A stretch of 64,000 nucleotides of DNA from Yponomeuta sedellus (Eukaryota; Arthropoda; Insecta; Lepidoptera; Yponomeutidae): assembly GCA_934045075.1 (NCBI GenBank), contig OW203726.1, positions 24,357,693-24,421,692 on the forward strand. The letters are read 5' to 3'. Of the stretch, positions 52,430-64,000 are shown one piece after another (the first letter of the stretch is position 1; the number at the start of each line of letters is the position of its first letter). The notes beneath the pieces were generated by a model that ran no database searches, was not told the DNA's origin, and saw only the letters and a list, made by a program, of their open reading frames with translations. The position numbers were made by a program, and so were the translations under genes.

Positions 52430-53662
52430 CAGCCTATCTACGCCCCTTTGCAGAGCATAAACCTTCTCTCAGAGAGAACACTTTCTAAAATTCTGGAACG
52501 ACTCATCAATAATAGACTAATTAACTTCCTTGAAAAGCACGGCTTATTCTGTCCCAACCAATACGGCTTCCGAAAAAGGAAATCCACAGTCGACGCAGTC
52601 CTAGGTCTAATAAATAAGATAGTTAACCACTTGAATCGTAATAAAAAAACACTTGCAATATTTTTAGACCTAGCGAAAGCGTTCGACACCGTGCGCATCT
52701 CTACCTTGCTCTCAAAATTACAACATATTGGTGTTAGAGGATCCCAACATGATCTTTTCCAATCACATCTCACGGGTCGAACCCAGGCAGTCAAAATTGG
52801 TCCTCATTTGAGTGATGAACTGGAAATCACTTATGGAGTGCCCCAAAGCAGCATATTAGGGCCCACGCTATTTTTAATCATAATTAATGAATTATGTGAC
52901 CTTTCCTTAGAAAATTGCTCTGTCACAACCAACGCTGACGACACCGTTCTTCTCTTCCACGCAGACTCTTGGACGTCACTTCAAAGTATTGCTCACAGTG
53001 GTTTCAACACAACTTACAACTGGCTTACTATGAACTCCCTTACGCTCAATACCACTAAAACCAAATTCATTCCCTTCTCTGTTACTACAGCTAGCAAACC
53101 TAAATCTCCCATAATCATTCAAGCCCACACGTGTGCAAATCTTTCACCATGTAATTGTCTTAAAATAAATCAGACTGAAACTATTAAGTATCTCGGTGTA
53201 ATCCTCGATAAAAACCTTACTTATAAACCTCATATTGATAACCTAACATCAAGGACTCGTAAATTGATGTACATATTTAAATCCATCCGAAATGTCGCTC
53301 CTCTCCACGTCCTACAGACCACTTATCTAGCCCTGGCTCAATCTATAATTTGTTACTGCATTATCTGTTGGGGAGGAGCTGCCAAAACTCATTTAAAATC
53401 ACTCGAAATAGCACAACGTGGTCTTCTGAAAGTTGCAACTAAAATGCCTATTTTATTTTCTACCTCTGAGCTGTACCGTCTCTGTGACGTCCTAACGGTG
53501 AGGCAACTCTTTGTACTAAACACTATTATCACACAGGATATAATTACTCCATACAAACAAATACATAAGGGGCGTATTGATTTGATTTGCAATGTGCCTA
53601 TGCCTAAACTATCATTTACTAAACGCCATAACCCTTTTCTCGGTCCTTCCCTGTATAATTAA
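52430..53662 (+). pseudogene. LINE reverse transcriptase fragment (CR1/Jockey-like)
   Basis: The open frame reaches 468 codons from 52,256, but RT similarity begins only at about 52,450 (LSKILERLINNRLINFLEKH). Motifs are FCPNQYGFRKRKSTVDAV, LDLAKAFDTV (catalytic D), YGVPQSSILGPTLFLI and TTNADDTVLLF, where Asn replaces the usual Tyr/Phe before ADD. The thumb region has LGVILDKNLTYKPHIDNLTS. The 5' portion with endonuclease is missing, and its first codons join another repeat. A stop at 53,662 is followed by a 3' UTR and CA-rich microsatellite. It was probably retroposed 5'-truncated and is now inactive. Confidence 0.85.
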
Positions 53663-54070
53663 CTAAATAGAAACCATTACGTATATCCCATGTGCACATC
53701 CCAATGCAAAATTATTACAACTAAAATTCTAAAACGTCTTTCCTATGATGAAACCGAAAAACCTTTTGACCTCCACTAATCCCTTCCCGCTAGAATGAGT
53801 CGTATATTATAACGTTAACTGTTATATACTTCGTTAATTTAAATTAAATAATCAAAGTAAATCCTTTAAATGAAGGCAAAGTTTGTCTCTCACGCACATA
53901 CACACACACACAAACTAACTCACTCACCTAGCCACACAAACACACACACACACTCACTCACACACATACACACACACGCGCACATACACACACACACTCT
54001 CAAACACTTACGTCACGCGCGCATGTGATGTCCTGCGTGCGTGCCTATTGCATGTTAGTTTATAATTTAT
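53663..54070. repeat. LINE 3' UTR followed by CA-rich microsatellite
   Basis: AT-rich sequence after the RT stop leads into ACACACA runs at about 53,893-54,000 interrupted by CTCACTCAC. Microsatellite growth next to a LINE tail is common. Confidence 0.6.
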
Positions 54071-54267
54071 TTTGTTTTATTTCACACCACCTCTGTAATT
54101 TTCTTAATAATACAGACTCGCAGTGAGGAACGGGCCTGTGTGTTATAAATACAGGTTAGATGATAACCTAGCTATAGCACCAGATACCAACTAATATCAT
54201 TTGGGTTCTTCTATTCACACCGAATGGTTGAACTCTATGTTATTTCTATTTTTTTTTTCTATTTTCG

Positions 54268-54520
54268 ACGACCTCTGTGGCGAAGCGGTAGCGCGCCTAC
54301 CTACCATGCAAGAGGTCCCGGGTTCGAATCCCGGCTGGAAACAAAAAAAAAAGCCCAGGTCTTGGATGTTTTACATGTTTGTGATGTCGTTGTTTCTGGT
54401 TCCCACGACACAGAGTATCCTAGTGTGGGGCCAGAAGCAATGTATGTGCTTGTATGTAAATGTTATGTTATGTTATTATTTTTGTAACCAGTTATACTTT
54501 GAAATAAAGAATTTTGAATT
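54268..54520 (+). repeat. tRNA-derived SINE, second family
   Basis: The head is CGACCTCTGTGGCGAAGCGG with B-box GGGTTCGAATCCCGGCTGG. The body is GGTCTTGGATGTTTTACATG, GGTTCCCACGACACAGAGTA and CCAGAAGCAATGTATGTGCT. The order matches 61,763-61,966. Confidence 0.8.
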
Positions 54521-54547
54521 TTTTTTTGAATAAACATATCTCGATAT

Positions 54548-54905
54548 CAACCCTTGTATGTCACCACTGATGGCGCACGGGTCTCTTCCTGCATCGTAGA
54601 AAGGTTAGGCCATACTCCACCACGGGGGCCAAGTCCGGGTTGGTGGAGGATTGTAAAACAGTGACGGGCCTTACTGTCAGAAGTTATCAAGCCGCCCAAA
54701 AGGCCTCTGACATGCCTTAACGACTGTATGATAGCCGGCACCAACGGCTTAACGTGCCTTGCAAAGCACGGAAGCGCTCAGAAAAAATGCCACTAGCGGT
54801 AGTCACGTAATGGTTACTCATCCAGTACCTGACAGGGCCTGCTGTTGCGTAACCTTAGTGATTGATTCTAATCACTCGGTTGCACTAGGCCTCGAGTGCT
54901 TCTAA
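54548..54905 (-). repeat. 5S-like SINE, near full length
   Basis: On the minus strand it runs from the head (GCACTCGAGGCCTAGTGCAA) through GATTAGAATCAATCACTAAG, CTGGATGAGTAACCATTACG and GCTAGTGGCATTTTTTCTGA to the tail (GTGACATACAAGGGTTGATA). Confidence 0.7.
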
Positions 54906-55822
54906 AAATAATACGTGAACTTAAACTGAATCTACAAAATACACAAACACAACAGCTGTTATGTAAGATAGTCCAGATGATCACTTATACCATACATCCA
55001 AACTGACATAAACATTTCAAATGTCTTTCATAAGGTTTTAATTTAATGCACAATTAATTAATTACAGTATGTAAAGCTACCCTAATGGTATTTCGTAAAA
55101 GAATGCCATTAAAAGGAAACAAAACAAAGTTGTTTCCTTTTCGAAATTCGAACGAACGTAAACAGCGTCCAAACAGCGCCCGAAATTCAAATTCAGCAAA
55201 AACATCTGCCGCTTTAAGTCCACCTTATCCGACATCCTGGCAACTTTTATTCTCGCTTCCACCTTTTTAAAAATAAAAGAGAAAAAAGAGGATACACTTA
55301 AAGGAGACTGCAAATATCAGTCAATGCTCAGGATATTTTTCAAAGGTTTCCACTCGCGTCCTGTTTTTATCCTACTTGACTCCTAATGTGGTGAATTCAT
55401 ACATGAACAATCGCGCCGGAGTGTGCTGGGGGAAGGCGGGTATTTTCCTTACTTTTATAACATTTCGCTCGGGTAGGTGGGTGATGTCCGCTCCGGCCCA
55501 CCCTCCCCCACAGTTTTGTTGCCTCGTGATGCCACAGGGATGTCAACGACGCTTTCGCTTCAATTTATTGCTTACACTGTATAAATCAGTCAGTTCGACG
55601 AGTTTCACTGTAGTTAATAGAATGTGTGTCATGGAAATGGCAGATTTCACCAACACTTATATTTATTTCTTTATTCACTCGTCTATTCAATAACTACTAT
55701 TTTATTACTAAATTAAGTTATGAAATTTTTTTTCTTTCATTTCGGATATTATAAGTTTTAATTCGATCAAACTATTTTCATCGAACTATCTTTTAGCATC
55801 AAAGTGATAATATAGAACAATT
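54906..55822. other. Intergenic, no gene recognised
   Basis: Short ORFs (up to 105 codons, plus, 55,376-55,693) carry no motif. I see no named repeat. Confidence 0.4.
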
Positions 55823-55930
55823 TTAAAAACCAATTTAGAGGCTAACAATGCCGCCCATGTCGGGACTCGAACCCGTGACCACTGGCTAACCGTACCAGCC
55901 ATTTTTAGCCTCCATATAGGTTATCAAAAT
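55823..55930 (-). repeat. Degraded tRNA-derived foldback
   Basis: It holds the B-box in reverse (GGGACTCGAACCCGTGACCA) between AAAACCAATTTAGAGGCTAA and TTTTTAGCCTCCATATAGG. It is the shortened form of the 7.3-kb element. Confidence 0.6.
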
Positions 55931-55979
55931 GATTGTTTTAAAAATTTTAGTTTTTGTGTAGTTATTCTGTAAAATTTCA

Positions 55980-56389
55980 TTATGAGCATCCGTTTTTAGT
56001 TGACACCATCAAAGGTTCAGTTTTATTTATTTCAATCATTATATCTTTATCTATTGACTCGAAAGATGAATCAAATAATGAGACACCAAATGAATCGTTA
56101 GTGATATTTATGATAGCATGGTCCAAGATTGTTAACGTAGAATTAATTACTGCATTACAATTCTCCATTCCATAATGGTGCTGGTATACATCTCCACTGT
56201 TTTACATGTTTCTAAACTATCTAATAGGTCGACATTAAAGTTTTCGTATATAATTGATCTCTTTCTAACTTCGAGCTGCCTAGAAAACGTTTCAATAAAC
56301 TGCTCTATATTAGAACTTCCCGGTCTGTAGACTCCTCCGGCATGTTGTAAAAATTGATCCAAAAATAGCCATAAGTAGTTGCTATTCAC
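55980..56389 (-). pseudogene. LINE endonuclease-domain remnant
   Basis: Two minus-strand frames lie end to end (56,147-56,389 and 55,980-56,168). The first holds SIIYENFNVDLLD, like the DFN motif of APE-type LINE endonucleases but with Asn in place of Asp. The second holds STLTILDHAIINITNDSFG, like the region before the SDH motif. A frameshift joins them. It is short and decayed. Confidence 0.5.
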
Positions 56390-58447
56390 TTGAGCTTCTT
56401 ACAGTAGGTATATTTAGCTGAATTATCAAAAGCAGAACGCTGCCAACCCTGCCCGCGTCGCAGTTTTCGAGCGACTAAGAACATTGGCGGATGAGTCGGC
56501 GCCCGTCCTATTTACTCTCCACATAGCCCCTTATGTACCTCGGCTTATGTACCACAATCACCGCCTCCTGGCCGACGCGTACTTGCTTTGCTTTGTAGTT
56601 TATTTTCCTCCATTTTGCCGTAATTTCGCTGAAGGTGACGGTAAGCCTTCGCGATGGTCTAAGTGTCTGGTAACCTTTAGTGGAAAAGTATAGCTTCGCT
56701 TATTATTATTCTCCGCTAAATACGGATAACTGATTTTTTTGAAGAATCCAACCAGATTCTGTAATAAAGTAAACCAATTACTTCTTTAATGAAAATTAGT
56801 CAATCGACTTAGACAATTTTGGGAAAAACATAAAATTAATAATGATGTAGGTTACTACCAAATAATTTATTTTATTTATTAACTTACCCAACTTATTTAT
56901 TTGAACCCGGAATAACGGATAATGTGAAGTGCTCACGGAAGTTATAGTTCAAAAATTCTTCTTCTTCAGGCTATATTAGTCCACTGCTGGACATAGCCCT
57001 CCCCTAATGAGCGCCATAGCGCAAGGTTGTGCCATCATTGTTCAAAAAATTCCCAACCTTAATCATGTATTGTTTAGTATCCACTAGTTAATATATCCAA
57101 AATATTATGTCAAAAATTCATTAAAATTTGAGAGTTTCGGCCTTTGCTCTCTATCTGTTCCAGAGGCTTCGTTTTCTTGTGATTTAAATTAAAACTATCG
57201 CAAATCATATACGCAGCTCCTGCCCGTAATCTCTATTTTTTTCTTGGTCGGTACACTCTTAAAAAACAGTCGTGGTCCTCATGAAGAGGATTTATTGTAG
57301 GCTGACGTTGCAAGCCTCACGATGTCTCTACTTAAAAAAATATTATATCTCGCAGTATACTTATACTTTTAAAAACAAATTGCCTAAATTATTCAGATAA
57401 ATATATTATACGGGTCTAGCCGCGATTATTTATTTGGAAAAACGCTTAGACCAGTTTAATGTATAACTAATTGTATAATAATTATACAACTATATGTAAC
57501 TAATTCATTAGGAAATATTATAACCATAAATTCCCGATAAATACTAGCTTAAAGCACGTTGTATTTTGTGAAATTCATAAATTGTCTTATATCTTCGTTT
57601 TAGTTATTTTAAGTATATCAGTTGCTTCATAGTCATAGTAGCTTCATGTTTTATGTGCATAATGTGTTAATTGACGTTATGAAAATAAATAAAATGAAAT
57701 CCATTTTATTTCAACGCAAAGAACTTATATTCTGTTTGCTGAATATCAGTGTACAATGTAAAATGTAAGCCGCTGTCTTCGATCCGTAGTTTGGTGGAGA
57801 AAAAGGCAGCGGGAAAAAAAACTCCACTCTGACCATCATTTCTCAAGTCATATTAAATCTAATCCATCAGTTGCAATAAATTTAAATGCCAAAGCTTAAT
57901 AGTTAATTGTAAGACAATTTTAAGACAGTTAACTATTAAGCAAAAGTAATTAACGGTCTGAAAAAGTATCATAACTTGAATGTAATGCTATGTCTACCGC
58001 TTTTTCGTACATCTTTTAGTACTAAACAAATATCTCGATCAAAATCCGTAAATTTGTATACAGCTACGGTAAAACTGAAGGTGGGTTTTCGTCTCCTTAA
58101 TTGTCTTACAGAAGTAGGCTGTGGTTTGACCAACACCCTATCATAACTTAAATGTAATTTTATTTATATAATTATGTTTTGTACATCGTTTAGTAAAAAA
58201 CAAACACCTCGATCTAAATCCGTAAATTTGTACACAACTACGGCAAACTGAAGGTTGTTTTTCAACTCTATAATGAAATGCCGTCCTCACTGAACCCGCC
58301 TCGGGCGAGCCCGCAAAACTAAAACTGTCGAAGCAGCAACAAATACAGAAAGTCCCATGAAAGTTGTGCCGCAAGCTGGCTACTGAAGTGAAATAAACAG
58401 AGAGAAAAGTTTGCTTACTATAGCATTAATATATAGTATCCATATCG
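56390..58447. other. Intergenic with LINE 3' scraps, no gene
   Basis: A reverse retroposon end (GGACATAGCCCTCCCCTAAT) lies at 56,957-57,042. A reverse LINE 3' end lies at about 57,690-57,850 (CTCCACTCTGACCATC). Two related segments at about 58,030-58,090 and 58,195-58,260 share ATCTCGATC/CCTCGATC and AATCCGTAAATTTGTA. No coding region. Confidence 0.45.
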
Positions 58448-58815
58448 ATATCAACCCTTGTATGTCCCCACTGCTGGGACACGGGTCTCTTCCTGCATCG
58501 CAAGAAGGTTAGGCCATACTCCACCACGGGGGCCAAGTCCGGGTTGGTGGAGGATTGCAAGACAGTGGCGAGCCTTACTGTCAGAAGTTATCAAGCCGCC
58601 CATCAGGCCTGTGACATGGCTTAACGACTGCCATTACATGACAGCCGGCACTAACGGTTAAACGTGCCTTGCGTGAACATGAAGCGCTCGGAAAAAATGC
58701 CACTAGCGGTAGTCACGGGACGGTCACCCATCCTGCACCTGACCGCGCCTGTTGTTGCTTAACTCAAGTGATTGATTCCAATCACTCGGTTCGGCTAGGC
58801 CACGAGCGCTTCGTG
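58448..58815 (-). repeat. 5S-like SINE, near full length
   Basis: Read on the minus strand it has every family block: GAAGCGCTCGTGGCCTAGCC, GATTGGAATCAATCACTTGA, GTTAAGCAACAACAGGCGCG, GCAGGATGGGTGACCGTCCC, GCTAGTGGCATTTTTTCCGA and the tail GGGGACATACAAGGGTTGAT. It is the clearest copy for judging the 5S resemblance. Confidence 0.75.
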
Positions 58816-59195
58816 GTATAGTATAGACCACTATCAAAAAGGATAGTTTATTTTTCATCACCGAAGTATGAAATTGAGAGAAATTTTACTTTCCACTTCA
58901 CTTCACTATGACTGTAGGTGCCATTAACACCTTTGGTGTTCTTTTGAACAAAGTATACAGAAGTTCTATAAAATACGAAGTTACATTATTTTATATTCGA
59001 CTGAATTTCAGTTTTGAGCGAATATATTATTTATCGAATAAACAATTTCGATTCACATTTTGACCAGTGTCCAGACCATACGTTGACATTTTAATAGTAT
59101 AAAACATCCAAGTTAAAAAACTATTGTACGATCTAAAACTTAAGCATATTGAGGGTTGGTGCAAATTGATGCCTCGGTGAGAGATGCCACAGACT

Positions 59196-59461
59196 AGACT
59201 GCTGTGTGGTGTCGGCCTAGAGAATAGCACCAATCCAAATTCTTCCCGCGGGTGTCGTAAAAGGCGACTAACGGACTCAAACCGGAGGGTGGGCAGCAGC
59301 GCCCCCTGCAGTACAATTCCACCAAACTGCGATCCCCAACCCGCATGCCCAGCGCGGGGATTATGGGCACTACCCCACAATGACGGCACAACCTTGCGCT
59401 ATGGCGCTCATTAGAGGAGGGCTATGTCCAGCATGGACTAATATAGCCTGAAGCAGAAGAT
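59196..59461 (+). mobile_element. 255-bp-type retroposon copy
   Basis: It contains CTGTGTGGTGTCGGCCTAGA, CCCGCGGGTGTCGTAAAAGG, ACTGCGATCCCCAACCCGCA and AGGAGGGCTATGTCCAGCAT, then AGCCTGAAGCAGAAGA. The same ORF shadows occur as in other copies, so none is annotated as a gene. Confidence 0.7.
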
Positions 59462-60230
59462 GCCTCAGTATATCCTGACCCAGGTTTTGGTGGTGCTGCT
59501 GATTTCCCAGGCATATTTTTTTTGCAATAAATGTTTGTGCAGAGAATACGTGGGGCAATATTTGTAATCAAGTTTAAATCATTGAAGTCCCCAAGCTTTA
59601 AGGTTTCCCCACAACATTAATCTTCTGGCTGTGCTTCGTGTATGGTTCAGTGGTGCATGACTATTCATGCCACTCTACTGAACAGAGCCTGAGCAGAGAC
59701 TCGAGTGGCGCTTGTTTTCGCTGAAACCTTCTTTGACCTGAAACAAAACTTGGTAGAGTTCTTGGTAGGGTATTGCTAATGCGAAAGTTTCTGTAAAATC
59801 AGAATTCTAACATTCATCTCCCACATGACAGCATGATGTACACTTTACAGCTGTAAAGTATACTCTATTAAATAAATAAGTAACTTTTACCTAACGTAAT
59901 TACTTGTCCTGGTCGTAATTACTACAATAACCTGTGCTATAAGAACGAAATAAGCACATCACAAACATTTATTGTTATAAGCCCAGAGTAAGGCCATTTT
60001 GAACTATACGTTTAAAGAGTGCGCTCCTATTCTTGTAAACGTACAGTGAACGTCTTTTAAATTATATGATTCTTAGACCAGGACCCTACCACTCCGCCTC
60101 CGCTGTCTATCTGTCCATCTATCCATCTGTCAGTCTGAACGTCCGCTTATCTTATGAACCTAGTAGGTAAACAGGAACCAGAAATGTTCACAGGATATGT
60201 GTTATTACGTCGCACTACCTAACAAAGGAA

Positions 60231-60386
60231 GCGCTCGTGGCCTAGTCGAACCGAGTTATTGGAATCAATTACTTGGGTTAAGCAAAAACAGGCGTGGAAA
60301 GGTACAGGATGGACCGTCCTGTGACTACCGCTAGTGGTATTTTTTTCCGAGCACTTCAATGCTTTGCAAGGCACGTTATGCCTTGG
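60231..60386 (+). repeat. 5S-like SINE, 5' half
   Basis: Head GCTCGTGGCCTAGTCGAACC, then TTATTGGAATCAATTACTTG, GGTTAAGCAAAAACAGGCGT and GCTAGTGGTATTTTTTTCCG. It ends near CAAGGCACGTTATGCC. Confidence 0.6.
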
Positions 60387-60400
60387 GCGTAACGTGCCTT

Positions 60401-60519
60401 ATGATCGTATTATTACTTATTTATATAGTTATAAATATTACCATCGGGTGTTTAAATTAAGATAGCGGGAGGAAGGGAGAAATATTTATAACTATATAAA
60501 TAAGTAATAATAAGATCAT
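60401..60519. mobile_element. Short MITE-like inverted repeat
   Basis: Arms of 39 bp (60,401-60,439 and 60,481-60,519) match with one mismatch. They begin ATGATCGTATTATTACTTAT. The 41-bp centre is non-coding. A (TA)n run follows at 60,529-60,588. Confidence 0.65.
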
Positions 60520-60524
60520 ACACT

Positions 60525-60528
<4 letters not shown>

Positions 60529-60588
<60 letters not shown>
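60529..60588. repeat. (TA)n microsatellite
   Basis: About 30 uninterrupted TA units. Confidence 0.95.
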
Positions 60589-60590
<2 letters not shown>

Positions 60591-61189
60591 AACATAAATC
60601 TATAATATGTGTAATAGGTAGCACTACCTATAGGGTAAGATTGTGCGATTGTCACCAAAAACTACTTTAACTTTTACTCAGTTACCGAATCTTAGCCCCG
60701 GCCAACCGACCGCCGCCCACCGCCCCTCATTTAGAAGCAGTGACCTCACGAAAATCACAGTTTCCACCCACATTATTATTCCACTTTTATATCGTCTTCC
60801 CGGCGTATCTCCACCATTAGCGTAATTGGTCGCTCTCAGGATCTACGAACACTTGGGAAAAACAGAGGGTTTCCACATTATGGTCTTCTCTTAATCGAGG
60901 GCCTAGTTTCTTAAAACTATTATTCGTGGTACATTACGTAGCAGAGCCTCCTTATGAATTTGTGGGTTAATCAATTTTTAAATCTACATCGAATAGTACA
61001 CAGTAAACCATGTTTAGTAGTTCTATCAGCCAGCAATAAGCAGTCTAATCTACTTAGCAAATTTTTTCTCAGCGTATCAATAGCAAGATATCGTGATGAA
61101 TGGATTTACCAATCAGCGTTAAGGTATTACTGATTGTTGCCCAGGGTGCCAATGTGAGCCATTACTCTTTTGGAGTTTTAAACAAATAA
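60589..61189. other. Intergenic, no gene recognised
   Basis: Unrecognised sequence with only short ORFs. Confidence 0.4.
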
Positions 61190-61375
61190 AATGGTCAGAG
61201 TGGACTTTCGAGAAAAGATGGTCAGTGTGGACTTTTGAGAAAAGATGGTCAGAGTGGAGTTTTTTTACAGTGCCTTTTTCTTAATTACAATACGGCCCGA
61301 AGGCTTCGGCTTACATTGTACATAAACATTCGACAAACTGAATGAAAATTCTTCACGTTGAAATAAATTGAAAAA
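61190..61375 (+). repeat. LINE 3' end with internal duplication
   Basis: AAAATGGTCAGAGTGGACTT appears three times in slightly different form (61,189, 61,210 and 61,240). The LINE end then continues (CAATACGGCCCGAAGGC, TTCGACAAACTGAATGAAAA, GAAATAAATTG). Confidence 0.6.
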
Positions 61376-61762
61376 AAAAAACTTAGCCACTGAGCCGTCC
61401 TTTCGCATCTTCCTTTGGCATTTTTCGCAGCACTATTTCCATTGGCCGCGAGATTTATAGCACTATCCGTATAAGTGCGTTCTCTCGGTGTTTATTTTCA
61501 CGTCGTTGCTTGGTAATTAATTTGATTGCACGCCGCGAGATCGTGCTGGTTGGCTTTTACGATTGCCTGTGGATTTTATGGGACGCTTAGTCCTTTTACA
61601 ACTATCTTCATGTATTTATTCAAGTTTAACGCCTGAATAAATGACATAAATGGAGCGTTGAAAGGAGAAGAGTTCGTGTTTGGTTTTTACAACGCTGCGG
61701 TAGAGTGAATTATACTCCTGTAATAATAAAAGTACAGGCTTTCAATGGATAAAATAACCCTT

Positions 61763-61966
61763 CGACGACCTCTATGGCGTAGCGGTAGCGCGTCTGCCTA
61801 CCATGCAAGAGGTCCCGGGTTCGAATCCCGGCTGGAAACAAAAAAAAAGTCCAGGTCTTGGATGTCTACATGTTTGTGATGTCATGGTTTCTGGTTCCCA
61901 CGACACAGGGTATCCTAGTGTGGGGCCAGAAGCAATGTATGTGCCTGTATGTAAATGTTATGTTCT
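61763..61966 (+). repeat. tRNA-derived SINE, second family
   Basis: CGACCTCTATGGCGTAGCGG, GGTCCCGGGTTCGAATCCCG and TGTGGGGCCAGAAGCAATGT occur in family order. It closely matches the copy at 54,268. Confidence 0.8.
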
Positions 61967-62315
61967 TCCAAAAGGGTGAAAAATGTCTGCCATTTATGTC
62001 TTAAATACCAAATTTTTTATGTGTTTAACGAGTCAAAAGTTGCGGCGTTTTTCCTGTGGACTATGGCGACTAAGCTGTCAGAGTGGCAGAGGTGTTGGGC
62101 AAGGGAACTCCATCAAAAAAATTATGATCCGAAAATGTATCCGAGTGATCCCTTCACCCATCTAGTGTGAGTAGTGCCACTGGTAGTTTTATAAATCATT
62201 TCATTAGATAGATAGATAACACTTTATTGCACAACCAGAAAAAAGAAAACAATCATTACAATACAACCACAACCAATTCACTACTTGGATTGAGATCTAC
62301 AACTAAACTTATCGT

Positions 62316-62549
62316 CATCGTCAGACTGGACATGGCCCTCCCCTAAAGAGCGCCACGTTGTGCACTCTTAGGGGGTAATGCCCATAAACCCACGCTGGGC
62401 ATGCGGGTTGGGGATCGCAGTTCGGTGGAATTGTACTGCAGGGGGCGCTGCTGCCCACCCCCCGGTTTGTGTCCTTTCGTCGCCTTTTACTACACCCGCG
62501 GGAAGAATTGGGTTAACGCTATTCTCTAGGCCGACACCACACAGCAACA
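62316..62549 (-). mobile_element. 255-bp-type retroposon copy, reverse
   Basis: On the minus strand: GTGTGGTGTCGGCCTAGAGA, CGCGGGTGTAGTAAAAGGCG and GGGGAGGGCCATGTCCAGTC. The 60-codon ORF in it is a shadow. Confidence 0.7.
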
Positions 62550-64000
62550 ACTAAACTCGCAAAATGTTTTTTGTTTTAGTTATTTTATTTCCGACAACCG
62601 ACAGGCAATACAATCAGAGAAAAAAGGACACATAACATGGTAATTGCTTACCTTATTACAGATTGTCTCGTCATGTATCTAAAAATTAACCTGTAACATA
62701 TATATTATATTATATTTGTATACCTATATGTTAAGTTTTTACATCTGTCATCATCATGCGCGTGTGTTCTTTATAACATTAGTATAATTATACCCAGATA
62801 GGTATAATTTAGTTTAAGAAAAGGCCTTGCCTGAAAATCGGCAACTAGTTGCATATTGGTGTACATTAGTTACAAGCCGAGGCACAGACCTTTTTGTCTT
62901 CATTTGTTATTTATAAGCTGTTAAATAATAGTCTCTTTAAACTGTCATTAATGCCTCTAGTATAAGTGATTGTTGTGTCTTATTTCGCTTGAAGACAAAT
63001 AAATATATTCTTTTCTATTCTATATGAATTTTATTTTATTAATTAGGACTATCAACAAGATAAACACCAATACATTCACAATAGGCCATAACTATAAATA
63101 AGCAAAGTGTTACATCACTTACAGGCAGTCACAACATGCACCGTTAGTATATCGTTTCAGCCTATCGCAGTCCACTGCTGGACATAAGCCTCCCCCAGGG
63201 TGCGCCACAAGACCCGATCTCCCGTTTTCGCCATCCAGTCACCACCAGCCACCTTTTTCAGGTCGTAGGTCCATCTAGCCGGAGGGCGTCAGTGTATGAG
63301 TTAAATTAATTAATTACTGTTCCAGTGAGTAGAATTCCTCAGACTTAAAACTACGAGGTAATTTACGTCTTATATGGACATTGCGATAACACCGTAAAAT
63401 AAAAACTGTAACATTAGTCACGTGTCCTTAACACATCAGCAAATTCTGACACAGAAATTCCAATCGGATTTCAATCACACTTTTTGGAGTGGAACATGTC
63501 TAAGATGGAAACGGTAAAAAAAAACGGGAAACGGCATGTCTGACTTTCAGACGAAAGTCAGACATGCCGTCACCAGTCTGAAATAAACAGTTTTCCATCG
63601 GACAGGAATAACGTTAGTCTCCGATACAATACATTTGTTATGCCAATAAGCAACGCAGTGGTCAGACCTCCATGCATAATGCATATGTTTTCAATCACAC
63701 AACTTTACGTCCATCAATCTCTATCAAACCTAGAAACATACACTCAGCGTAAGAGGGAGCTTTTTTTCGCCTCGTCACCGGAGAATTTTGGTTGTTAATT
63801 TACTATGGGCTCTGCCACACACATGTTAGATACGCAGCTATTTAGTTTTTAAGATGATCTCATATTGTTAAGGATTTTTATTTAAAAATGTTACCTATTA
63901 AAGTTCTGTTTTGTTACCGTTTCCATGTAAAGGATGGATGAATGTGAGTACACCTGTTAAGGTAAGATTTGGTGAATCTATTTTAAATAGGAACTGTTAC
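62550..64000. other. Right end of window: repeats, no gene
   Basis: A reverse LINE 3' end lies at about 63,152-63,292 (minus: ACGCCCTCCGGCTAGATGGA, GGTGGCTGGTGGTGACTGGA, GGAGGCTTATGTCCAGCAGT). A perfect hairpin lies at 63,531-63,570. No coding region is supportable. Confidence 0.5.

Overview
This is arthropod genomic DNA, most likely from a moth or butterfly. It is AT-rich, it has eukaryotic splice sites, and it is full of interspersed repeats (tRNA-derived and 5S-rRNA-like SINEs, LINE 3' ends, MITE-like foldbacks). I find no convincing host protein-coding gene. Almost everything that can be recognised is transposable or virus-like DNA.

The core is a nested composite at 14,045-42,917, flanked by a 12-bp direct repeat (AATATAGACGGT) inside an older host tandem repeat. 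Layer 1 is a head-to-head inverted pair of Penelope-like retroelements (RT + GIY-YIG): the minus copy lies at 14,045-15,774 and continues at 32,181 to about 32,340, and the plus copy runs from about 32,340 to 42,917. Layer 2a is a 16.4-kb Polinton/Maverick (adintovirus-like) element at 15,775-32,174, inserted into the minus Penelope copy. It has 5'-AG...CT-3' ends, 137-bp terminal inverted repeats and a 6-bp target duplication (TTAGGA). Layer 2b is an 8.7-kb BEL/Pao LTR element at 32,890-41,637, inserted into the plus Penelope copy, with identical 201-bp LTRs, target duplication GTTCT and a tRNA-Tyr primer-binding site. Layer 3 is a 5'-truncated LINE at 38,372-39,494 inside the BEL integrase (target duplication AATGA).

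The Polinton appears complete. Its plus-strand block has a spliced small gene, a protein-primed family B DNA polymerase and a second spliced small gene. A converging minus-strand block encodes packaging ATPase, a DUF8207-like virion protein, a coiled-coil protein, a chromodomain integrase, a PLA2-domain protein, an adenain-like protease, a penton-like minor capsid protein, a 48-aa basic protein, a double-jelly-roll-type major capsid protein and a Cys/His-rich protein. Four neighbouring gene pairs overlap by exactly ATGA. The block therefore looks polycistronic. The genes together supply replication (PolB), integration (integrase), capsid building (major capsid protein, penton), packaging (ATPase), maturation (protease) and possibly membrane breach (PLA2).

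Region by region: 1-14,032 and 42,930-64,000 hold SINE/LINE fragments, foldback elements built from tRNA halves, MITE-like palindromes and microsatellites. There is one LINE reverse-transcriptase fragment (52,430-53,662, plus) and one LINE endonuclease remnant (55,980-56,389, minus). All family assignments come from reading motifs; no database search was run.
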